From assembly GCA_964036195.1 (NCBI GenBank), contig OZ038451.1, forward strand, positions 12,962,529 through 13,026,528: DNA of 64,000 bases. Reading direction: 5' to 3'. The stretch comes from Sphaerolaimus hirsutus. Lineage: Eukaryota; Nematoda; Chromadorea; Monhysterida; Sphaerolaimidae. Of the stretch, positions 21,801 through 33,800 are shown one piece after another. The position numbers were made by a program, and so were the translations under genes. The notes beneath the pieces were generated by a model. That model ran no database searches and was not told the origin of the DNA. It saw nothing but the letters and a program-made list of their open reading frames with translations. Numbering within the stretch: the stretch's first letter is position 1; each line of letters opens with the position of its first letter.

Positions 21801-24800
21801 GCTCTCGCGTAATAGACCCTCGCGCTGTCCGCTGCGAGTTGACGGGAAAATGTAGAGTAGTTGACGGATTACTGACGAATTGACAGGGTGTGTAACTTTG
21901 AGAGTTTGAAAATGGGGGACTGTTCGAGGGGCTATAGACAAATTAACGTATTCAATTTATAGCCTTAAAAAAAGGTTGAATTTTACTCAGTCATACAGGT
22001 AATCGCGCTGCGCACACTAGTACACCGCCGAAATTTTGGAAACTAATAAATCTGTTTTGCACACATTTGAGTTTACCACACTGAGGAATCTGTCAACTAC
22101 TGTTGACGTCGATCAAAAATGATTCATCGCGGTAAACTCTAATGCGCTCAAAACAGATTTATCAGTTTCCCAACTTTCGATGGTGTACTGGTGTGCGTGG
22201 CCGCAATAGGTTGAGCAGACTAATTGAGCAGAATCAGAACCAATCAGAATAACGACTCGATCGATCAGAATTAATCCACATGCAGTGACGCTATATACCG
22301 AATTACAATAAAATCAACAGATACACTGCACGTTGACATGCATGTGAATCATAGAGTAGATGCATCTCACGCACGAATCCCGAAGTTGCGCTCACCACGG
22401 GCATTACACAGCCAGTGCACTTTTTTACTCGCAACCCTCGAGCACGCCGACCATATCGGCGCCGCGCGGCAAGAACGACGCTGCAAACAGTTTACCTTAC
22501 ACTTACGCATCACGTGACTACTTCGTCCGTATCACAAACTCGGCGCCGCTGCCAAAACCGAAACGTTTTTGAACGCGCACGCCGCGCGTGGATACATTTT
22601 CCCGGTGCACACGCGCCGCGAATACCCATGCAATCGACACGAATATTTACAAGGGATCGCGGCGACCATTTTACACGCGTCACGGCGTCGAATTAACTGG
22701 CGGCGACGCGACGGCCATCCAGCGACCATTTCACGCCGATCCACCCAGCCACGTTGGCTGATTCGAACGCAAACTAGAACTTTATATAAACGTATCATCG
22801 TGCAGCCGCGCATCAAATGCCGCGCTGCGCTGTTGCGGCGACGCTGCAACGCGCCGCGGCACACATAAAAAAGCTACTGGAAGCCGGCCAGAGGATATAG
22901 AAACATCACACCCACTCGCGGCGCAAAAATGTTAGTCGTACTCGCAGCGTAAACTGCCGTAGCAGCGGCGGGCGGTGCACCGGGAACGCGCTAAAAAAGC
23001 GGCAGTGTAGCTGAAAACGTGGCGGCGCGGGCCGCGCGACCGACAGGCCAGCCCAAACAAACCGCGGCAGGCGAACATAATCAAAACGGACGGCGGGGGC
23101 AAAGTTTTGGCGGGTGGAAAAAAAACCAACGCGTGCAACGGCGGCGGCCGCCTACGAAACGGGACGATAGGAACCGCAGGGGCGGGCTGAGCGCCGGGTC
23201 GATTCAAGGTTCGTTCGCTTAGTACGAAATTGCACGCGCGCATGGAACGGCGGGCCGGTGGGCCGCATGACTGACGGCGCGACTGCCGACCAGCCGGCGG
23301 CCGCGGCGGTACAAACGGGGCTGGCGCATGCGCGCCGCCGCGCCAACACTTGCTCGGCTGGGGCGGCTGGGCCGTGCGAAAACGTCGGTCGTCGGGCGCC
23401 GGCCGCGCGGCACAATGGCGCAGAAATGGCCGGCCGCCGGGGCGGGCGCGCGCATGTACACCTACGCACGGGGGCACGGCGACGGCGCGCATGCAGCGCA
23501 GCCCCACGCCCGTGCAGTCGCTGGGAGCCCAGTGGCAACGGGCCGACGCGCTATGCCAACACGCGCACACCGACGCACCAAGGACAGAAACGCGCGCGCT
23601 ACAACTCGCTGCCTTTGGATGTACAGACCGCAGCCGCGCACACTTGTCGCCAGGAATTGGCGTCACGCGAATTTGGCGCTTATTAGTCATCATGTGGAAA
23701 TACACAGTAACTGTGATAAAATAACGTCATAAGAGATAAGAGCATCAAAGAATGAGGAAGTAATAATAGTGATAGTAGTGCTTGTGAAATAATCAATTCA
23801 GTTGACTATAATTAAATATTGGTTAGAGGATTAAATATAAAATCGCAAAAACTCTATTATAAAAAATATGAAGCATTCACTTATAAAGACAACAATCAAA
23901 AAGATGACTACAGTTAGTAAAGCGGCGTAATGATATTTATTTTTGCTCTTATGGATGGAATACTGTAAATAGAAAAATGTCAGCATGCCTTCCTAGAAAA
24001 ATGCATGCACAAATTGTTGGACTTTTATTCATTTGCATGTGAAAGTGATATGGATCTCCAAGTGTTTACAATAGGTTTAGTTCATGCTCAGTGTTCAGTT
24101 AATTCAAACGATACAAAATTTAGCAGGTATATTTGTCTCAAACGAGCAAATTGATTTTTAATAAAAATATTTTCTTTGCCAATTTGAAACTTATAACAAA
24201 AATGTTGTATGATCCCAATCTATAGAAAATTTTCAGCAGCACGACATTGAACTTATTGCAATATTTAAACCAGCAGGTGCTGCGCAGCGGCACAAAACCG
24301 CATCGCGCTGAATCGATCAACGCGGAAATGAACATTGCTCGTTGGCGCCCGGCTCCACTGCGGGAACACAGCGGGGCGGAATGAAATGGGCAAAGCAACG
24401 CGGCAGCCAACAGCGGTGTCCCAATGCACACAGTACACATGGCAAAGGAGAGAGAGAGACGCGCGTTGCGGGCGGGGCGGGAGAACCCCAGAGCGGCGGG
24501 CCGCAGTGACGCGAACGAACGAGCCCCCGGACCCGGCGCAGCGCACCAGAGCGCCGCGCGACCCATTCAATACAGCGCGCGCCGGCCCACTAGATAAAAT
24601 AGGAGTACGCGGTGCTAAACCCGGCCACCCCGCCAGCGGGCGGCGGAGCAGCAGCGACGCGCACGGGCCAGCGGCCGCAGCGGGCAGCCGCCGCTCGCTG
24701 CTGCTGCTGCCGCTGCCCCGCCGCCGTCGCAGCGAGGCGCCTCGACCAGAAGCGCGGCTATCGACTGACAGCGGCGCGGCTCGTAGCCCGCATTACATGG

Positions 24801-27800
24801 CCGGCCTACGAAGCGGCCCAAAGTACGCAGCTGCGCCGCTACAGCGCCAGTTGACTCTCGCGTCTACCCGCCGCGGTGCACTGAAATAATTGCGTATCTG
24901 CGAGACGTCGATCAATAAATGGACTGGCCGCGAAATGTTGCGTCCGGGAGGCATCTCGCGGTGCTCCAACGGGCCGAATAAATGGGCACATGACTCTAGC
25001 AGCCGAGTGGGCCAGTTACGCTTCAGCCTATGGTGGGGCTTTGGCCGAGCCGCCGCCGGCGCGGCGTGGCGCTTTGCAGCCACAAAGCCGCGCGCCAACC
25101 TCCAAGCGGTCGGTCGGCAGTCATAGCGCTGCTCTGCGACGCGACCACCCGCCGCCCCGGCAGGAGGAACGCCGGCGCGGCGCGAGGCTAAGCGACTTCC
25201 GATTGCGGGCGCCCCAATGCAGCCGCCGCGCGGGCATATTGTGGAGCGGCGCGAGCATTGAGCGCTACTTGTTTAGATGTGCGACAAATCTGTAGCGGTA
25301 CTACTGCAGTTGATGCATAGTACCTAGCTAGGTTTCAGCTGCCGCGCGCAACCAGCGAGCACTAATCACAGTGTTCAACTTTTCACCCCTAACGGTTTAC
25401 ACGCTCACGGCTTTTTATCTAAAATACTCCGTTTTACTGCCAAACCATACGGGTTTTCAAGCCCCCTATGTTTTTACATGCTCTATTAGTGTCACTTTTC
25501 ATCCAAGAGTAGGGATGGAAAAAATTTAACAACCACATGGCTAATGGTGAGTATAGGATATTTAACCTAGGGATGGCCGGCGATATTTTCAACCGCTATG
25601 ATAAAAATAAAAGTGCAAGGGCCCCGGTTAGGGCTCGAACTAGACTCGACTCGAGCGTAAAAATTGCCAAAAGACTGGACTTGACTAGTGATAGCCCGGG
25701 GGGGTTTTCAAAGGTTTTTTTTAAATAAAAAACGTTTTATAAAAAACCTGTCCATCGAAACCGTTGTTTTAGGCCCCAGCCAAATTTTTTAGTACTAAGC
25801 ACTAGATAGTTTGCATTTTTGTGCACGCAAGCACACAATTTCATATACAAATTACCATTGGTGATGGTTTTCATTGGTTTTGAAGCATTTTTAGTGTGAA
25901 AGCTTCCATTTGTTCAGCTATTGTGCCATAATAAGCTGTGATATGTTAGTGTAGTATATAATATCCAGTCAATGTGCCTCCATAGACTTGTACAGTGTGA
26001 AAAATCCCTTCCAATGAATCAGTTTTCTACTGTAACCTAATTGAAACACTATTCCATAGCCACCTTCACTTGAAGTCACGAACATTCAACAAAAGCCGAT
26101 ATACATAATAAGTAGACTTAAAATTGATATTTTTGACAGAAATCACAACTTGTAATGATATCCCATGGCTCCACAGCCATTATATGGCTATATATAACAT
26201 CACAAAGTACTGTCACCTGTCTGATATACCCATATATGTTGACTCATTACCACATCTGGGAGCTTTTGAAGGAAAAACAGCTGTATTTTAATATAAAACC
26301 CTGTTTTTCAAAAAAAACGGGGTTCCCTGTCGTTGTAAAAAAACCTTTTTCGACCACCCCTAGGCTCGACTCGACCAGAAAAATATTGCCACACTCAAAA
26401 TAACTACCTACCTAGTGGATGTCTACCAGAAATTTTGCTTTTTGATTTTTTTAAAGGATCAGTTACCACTGTGGTTTCTTTAAATCAAATTTTTCTAATC
26501 AGCTGAAAAAAACAAGTGCCATCTCTACTTTCACCACATACAGTATTTCCTCGAAATACCCCCATTGGGTTTATTATTTCACTCCCCAGGCTAATTTTGA
26601 GGGGATATTTGAGCGGGTTTTATTTCCCAAATTTTTATTGGCTTCCCACATACTCAGACAGTTCCAACAATAGCAGAGATGTAAATAGGGTCTATAGACA
26701 TAAATATGTATATTAGATAGTAAATGGCATAAGCCCTCTCCTGGATCACCAACCGCAAAGTCTGTCATCTTTATCCACTTTACACTTATGGGTGGGGTAT
26801 TTCAAGGGAATTCGACGAAAAACGTTATGAATAATGCTCGGATGCGGGCAAAATACAATAAATAGAAAAAGATAGATTGGCTTGTAAAGTGGCATACTCA
26901 CAGCAGGTAAATTGGATGCTTCAGATGAAAAGTGGTAAAGTAAGTCAGGATGTAAGCCGTAGTACCTACTTAGCGGGTAATCGACACAATACAGCATGAA
27001 AACCATGTGCATGTAAACCGTATGGGATGAAAAGCGGAGAAAACGCGTGCAAAAACGTCCCGTCTACGCTGTTAAGAGTCGAACCAGCAACGGTGGCAGT
27101 ATATTCCCGACATGTCCATGTGTTTCATCTCTCGCTCAACCATAACATCGATGACATTCAAACATGCGCGGAAAAACTGACGCCCAAGTTAGGTACTTGA
27201 AATGGGACGCAGCACTTGACAGTGGCGTGTGATCAACGGCGAGCCGATCGCATGCTTCACGTTATTAGCGGCGCATGGGCACGTCGAGTGCGGCCGCGCG
27301 GCCGATGTTGAAGGCGCCGGCAATGTCACACGTGCTCGCAAGCAGTGCGCCGGGTACAGTATGACGCATGTGCACGTCGGCGGGGCGGCCGCGCGCCCAC
27401 AACCGGTCGGGTGGTCGGCCGGGCGATGCGCGCCCGCAGCAGCACGCCTCCATGCGCGCACTCTCCATCCGCCGCGAGAGCACGCCACTAAATCGGGCGG
27501 CGCCCATCAACTAGAAACCCCCCACGGATGCGGGCGGCACGAGCTGCTTTGCACCGCGCCCGTCCGTGCAAATAGCAACCGCACGCGCGCAGCGGACGGA
27601 AGCCAACTATGCAGCGCGGCGCGCACCGCACCGCGTTATACTTGATGCAAGCCAATCGACCAGTCGGCGGCGGGCCGGCGAAGGCCGCATGCAAACCGCA
27701 GTTGCCCATGCGTGAGGCCTCACGCAGCCGGGCAATAGTCGAGAGCAACTCTGCCGGCTGCAACCGCTCGCCAACATTAGAGAGAATATTTGCGAAGCAG

Positions 27801-30800
27801 CTGCACAACTCGAGCCGGCTCGCTCGCGTCGCCGCGCAATGGCGGCGCGGTGGGCGGCGGGCGGGCGCGGCGCATGGAGGCTGGCGGCTGCACGTGACTG
27901 TGCCACCGCACGGTCGCATGGAAGAGGGCAGGGCCGATAGCAACGCGCCGCGCACGCGCACGCGGCGTGTCTGTCGCGCGGCGGTCGGAGCCTAGCGGCC
28001 TGTGCCGCTGCTGCAAGCGACGGCAGACGGCGGGCCGAGTGCGGCCGACGCGGGCGGGGCCGTCTTAGCCGTTACCGTGCCCGTCCGACCGAGAGCGCGC
28101 GCAGCTAGGACACGCGGCGGCGGCGCGCCCGTTAGCCCGTGTGCAGCCGAGCACTGCATGGCGGCGGCGGCGCGCTAGCAGACGGCCCGTTGGCGCACGC
28201 GCTTGAAGGATCTCCGGCGCGCACGCGGGCCGGGCGGCCGCGGCGCATAGCCGCACATCCAAGCTGTGCACGCACGTGCCACGTGCAGACGCACGCCCAC
28301 GGCGACGGCGGCGTGCAATGGGCCGCGCCCGCCGACGCGAGCCTAAAGAGCTTCTACTCGGCGTACGGCCGTACTTAGGCGCCATTCACGCGGACGCATG
28401 CTTTCGATTAAAAGGACCACGGCATCAAGCTGCACTCACTTGTATTGCATCTGAAAACCAACTGATGGCAAACAAGAATTCGTTGGATAACGATGGTAAA
28501 CTAAATTCGTTATTGAATTTTTCACATTTACATTCCTCCATCGCAAAAACACATAAAATACCGTTGTTTTTCCCAGTAAAATTCGAATGGAATTATATGT
28601 GAAAATGTGTAAATATAATGCAAAAAAACACGTAATTTTCACACATGTTTTACTTATTGGCGGCGTTTAAACAAAAAAATTCAAAAAAATGGAAAATGCA
28701 GAGTCTAGCGGAATATTTCAAACTATTCCAAAACAAGTTGGAAAATTCTGAAAGTATTTTCAGAAAAAAAAACTCGAAAGTCCAAGACAGATTTATGACG
28801 AAAAAAAAAACACTTTAACGACCATGTTTGATATCTAATATCAAATAAAAGTACAGAATATTTTATATTTATAAAAATTTTTAAAATAGCGAATATCAAA
28901 TAAAAGTACCGAAGTATATCCAGTGTCGAAATCACATTTCAACAGTTTTTACAATTTCGAACATGATTTTTTTATACCACATTAATTATTGCCGTGGAGC
29001 TGGGTGGAACCTTAATTACGCCAAATGCAATTTTTTGAAACTCGTTTGTTGCTAATCTCTTGTTGCTAATCTTTTGATGATAATTGATAACCTGAACAAA
29101 ATTGGACTGGCCTACTTATGTTGACAACTGTATAATGATACGCATGGTTTGTAACTTTTCTAACATGGTTAACAAAACATTTTTTTACGGAAAACGGAAA
29201 AAGTAAAAAAAATTCAGTTGACCGAAAACGGAAAACGGAACGGGCAAAAAATTTCCTCCAGAAATCGGAAACGGAAAGTTTATACCCTATTTCTAACATC
29301 CTCCGACTCAGAAAAATCAAACAATAACAGTGAGTGTTTTAATGTTTACGAAAAGAATATATAATAATATATAAAAATTAGAAATAAATATATAAGAAAC
29401 ACGGGTGGTATTTCAAGGGTGGGGTATTTTAAAGGTGGGGTATTTTAAGGGTGGGGTATTTCAAGGTGGGGGTATTTCAAGGGTTGGGGTATTTCAAGGA
29501 TGGGTCTATTATTCCCCCAGCTCGCTCAAACCTGGGGGCAGCACGAAGCCATGTATTTAAAGTGTTAAGTCAAGTGTCATGTAAAATGTCAATCGAAGCA
29601 AAACATAAAAATATTACTACTGACATTTTGACACTTTGCATGACAATTGACAGATTTGTATGACATTTTACGAGATTTGTATGACATTTGTATTTACATA
29701 AATACGATATGTAAGCGCTGAGACTGGTCTCATTCAAGGACATATTCAGTCCTGAATGCAACGGAACCCGGCAACGGGGGGGGGGTGATGCCCCCCGCTA
29801 AATTTTCACCTAAAGGGTGACGAAATGGCGCCAGGGCGCTGGCGCCATCAGTAGGCGCCACGCCATGGCGTCAGCGCAATAAACGCTTTATATGCCCCCC
29901 TGATTTTTTACAGGGTCGGGGAGTGCCCCTGGTCTTATTATAGTGTAAATAGAGTTTGACCATATTTGGCAGGTTTTTTGAACATAAAAAACGGTGTCGT
30001 TTCAAGAAGTCGACAAGTCCACGTAGTTTTGGGCTATAAGACCACAAGTCCATCCTCCGCATCCTTTTTTTATGGGAAAAACGCAAGAAATATGATAAGT
30101 CCACTGTGGAAACAGATTTCTAAAAGTCGACAAGTCCATAAATTTCCCATAAGGCAGCGTCGTAGTCGCTGTGAACAAAAATGTTCTCGCGTGCAAGAAG
30201 CCAACAAGTCCATTTCCCTCCCCAAAACAGTTTTGCTCTGACCAAATGGAATGATATGGACACCACATTTTTCACATATATTTAGGTTGAGAGCAGGGAC
30301 TGAATATTTGACACTTTATTGTCAACATATGGAACTTAATGGAAAGCATGAGAGAGCCAAATTGGACACGCACCACAGGCCTGGAATTGGGTCTGAAACT
30401 TTAAATGAGATTCACTCAAAATCGCATTTTGTGGACTTGTTGACTTTTACATTTGAGGCGTCTAATTCTAAACGTCGACAAGTCCACAAAATGCAATTTT
30501 TAGTAGAATTTCAGATCCAACTCCAGGCCCGTGCTGTATGTCCAATGTGGCTCTCTCGCCTACCATTAAGTTCCATATGTTGACAATGAAGTGTCAAATT
30601 TTCAGCCCCTGCTCTAAAATGAAACATACCTATCAAGGACGTATTCAGGGGGGGGGCGGGGGGCTGCAGCCTGTTTTCATAAATAGAGGAAAATGCAGTT
30701 TTCAGTGCGAATTTTCAAGGTTTTTATAAAAAAATTTGCGCGCAAGCGCGCATTTGCCCACCGTACACGGGAATTATCAGAAAATCGGTAACTTTACCCT

Positions 30801-33800
30801 CCGGTGCCTATCTCTCTATATGTGTGTATTTTTACGTACACATCAGTGATTTTAGGCGCCATGGCGTCGCGCCCACGTATGGCGCCAGTGCCATGGCACC
30901 ATTTCGCACTATTTAGGTAAAAAATTTAGGGGGGCTGAGCCCCCCCCCCCCCCGTTCGCCGGCCTCCGTAAACAAGCAGCCCCCCCCGCTCAAAAATCCT
31001 GGATACGTCCCTGATACCTATGTGAAAAATGGGGTGTCCATAAAATCCCATTTAGACAGTGCAAAACTGTTTTGGGAAGGGAAATGGACCGTCGACTTCT
31101 TGCACGCGAGACATTCTTGTTCCCGGTGACACTGAGGATGGCTTATATGCAATTTATGGAGATCTACTATTAGATTTCGGTGTCCATAGTGGACTTCTTG
31201 TTCTTTCGTGGTTATTCTTCTATAACATTTCTTGCGTTTTCCCAACAAAAGAAGCTGCGGAAGGTGGACTTGTCGACTTTTAGCCCAAAACTAAGTGGAC
31301 TTATCGACTCCTTACCCAAAATTTTCACATTTTTACCAAAAAATGTCAAATTTGACACTATCATATAATGACATGTGAGGTCAAAAAATTGATGGAAAAT
31401 GATGAAAAATGTTCGGAAGTAACCCCAGATGACACGTTTCCGGGTCTATTTTCATATTTTGGGACTTGTCGACTTTTAGAATTGGACCCCTTTTTGCAAT
31501 TGCACACTTTAACACACAAACAGAAATAGCATAAATGTCAACCGACCAGGTAACGTGGAAGGCCCTCCTGCAGCCGGGCTTGCTGCACGTCATGCAGGCG
31601 CCGACGCGCGCGTTCGCCACGTCGCCGCGCCCCTCGCACAGTATACAACCCTGCGTGGGGTCGGCGTCGTTGGCATTGGGGTACGGCAGGGATTTTCTCC
31701 AGGGATTTTTGAATGGGGTATATTTACGGGGTACACATATTTATGGGGCGTGGTTCAGTGCACTTCCATTCCATAATATGAATTTGTGAGTTCGGCAATG
31801 GGTGTGCTATAAGAGGCTCTCGTGTGGTGGAAAAGTGGGCGCTTGCGCGCAAAATGTTGTTTAATTACCTGGAAATTGGGAAACGACAAATGACAATGAA
31901 TTTCCTTCTTATTTAAATGTCACCCATGGATCAACCCAGTTTTTTGTTCAGTTCGCGTTTCTTTGAATATTAATTAAAAAATATCACAAAAGCAATGCCC
32001 TGCCAACCTGCTGAAATCTGTGCGCGGGCACATTGGCAATGATAATCGGGTCCATTGAGTTGACGTCGCCGAAGCTCACCTCGGGGATGTAAAGCGCGCA
32101 GATCACGTGCGCCCAACCTGCAAAATGGTCGTGAAATTTTGCACGGCGATCGAGTTCTGTTTCAGATCACATTTTTTCCCGAGTCGGGTTGTTCCTATTC
32201 AGGAAAATTCATTTTCAAAATTTTAAAAGTTGACATTGACGCAACGTCAATCTTCTCCATTCATTGTGGCGGAGAGTACAATATGGCGTGGAGAACGGGC
32301 CAGCGGACCAACGTCATTGTAAGCTTAGCCGAGGGGTTTTGTAGATTTGGACCCCCGCGGGGGTTCATACAGATAGCAAATCGCTCCTCCGGAGGGATAG
32401 ATAGCTGAAAAAATTTCTGGGAGGGTTTGGGGGGGGGGTCGCGGGGGTTCAATATATTGGGGTTTTCCGAGGTATAGAAGAAATAAAAGGGGAAAAAATC
32501 GCAAGAAGTAGGTGAAAAATGGCTAAAAATAAGTATATAAGCACATATATAGCCAAAATACGCGATAACGAACATGAACTAGCGATTTTGGAGGTGAAAA
32601 ACTAACCCCCCCCCCATACTAAACCCCTGGCTTAGCCGATGTGAATCTTCCTGCCAGTGGTACACTATACAGGCAACGGCCGAAATTTCCAAAGTTGATA
32701 AAGACATTTGAGTTTACGTAATAGGGGGTGTCAACCAGAGTTATTAAAAGAACCGAACTTTTTTTAAACTAAACGTAAACGTAATTTTTTTACGCACCGC
32801 AGACTACAGAAAACGTAAAGTACAATTTTTTACTTTTACTCGTGAGTAAACGTGGGTAAATTACTTTTGTTCCCGTAAAACGTAAAAGTGGGTATTTTTG
32901 ATAAATTTTGCACCAAATTTTCGCTTAAAATCACAATTTCCAAAACTTTTTCACCCTCAGATTCAATAGGTAATGTGTTTTTGCCACTTTTTACGCTGTT
33001 TTGAATACACTTACTTAGTTTTAGTTTTTTTCTCCCTTTTTCCCCTTTATGCCTTGAAAACGCCAATACTAAATAAAGCCTATCAGAAAAACGTTTTCTG
33101 TACTCGTGTACCGGCGTACAGTACTAGAGTACCGGTACTTTTACAGGAAGAAACGTAAACGTATTTACGCAGTACTCGAATATCCGTATTTATCGAGTAA
33201 ACGTAAATACGTTTTAACAACTATGCCGTCAACCACTGTTGATAGATACCGAAAATGATGCATTATGGTAAACTCAAATGTGTTCAAAACTCAAAATCTC
33301 AGGTGTCAATTAGTGTGCGTGAGCACAATGTCATGATAAAATACCACACGTTCACTCGAACCATACTTCACGGTCTATAAAACCGCGATGCGACCAGGGA
33401 ACGGCTAACAGCAGCATTTCATACACCAGAATCAACAATCCTCAAAAACCCTGCCAACGCCAGGTAATCAAAGCCGACAAAACAACAAAACCACAAACCG
33501 CCATTGTCGGCTGGCTTGAGAGCGCCGTTGAGCGCGGGGCACAAGCTGCACGTGAGCGCCGTGGGCGGCTGGCCGGCCGCGCACCTGGCGCAGTACCACT
33601 CGGTCTCGGGTACGTGCAGAATGCCGTAGCAGCCTGTGAAGGGGGCGCGGATTACTTCTTTTTGGATTATGTGAGACAGGGGTCTCGGGGGGGGGGATTC
33701 GGGGTTACCCCCCCCCCAAAAAAAAACGGCCAGCTCAAATCGATCGACATGAATTAGTCCGAACACTGTCTACCGTATTCACTCGAATAATTCCCCTGGG

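Noticed and set aside
22932-23705. 257-codon minus-strand frame in a CpG-rich block
   Set aside because: Arg/Ala/Cys/Pro-rich in every frame, no domain, no splice context, and frames of similar length on the opposite strand. This is what CpG-rich DNA gives by chance.
22360-28400. CpG-rich blocks as bacterial contamination
   Set aside because: They grade into AT-rich repeat DNA of the same kind on both sides, contain no bacterial gene, and lie inside an intron whose flanking exons join correctly.
33419-33480. Extension of AF10-like exon 2 past the donor
   Set aside because: The frame stays open, but phase joining at 33499 to the next exon restores the conserved GGWAH segment, so the extension is intron.
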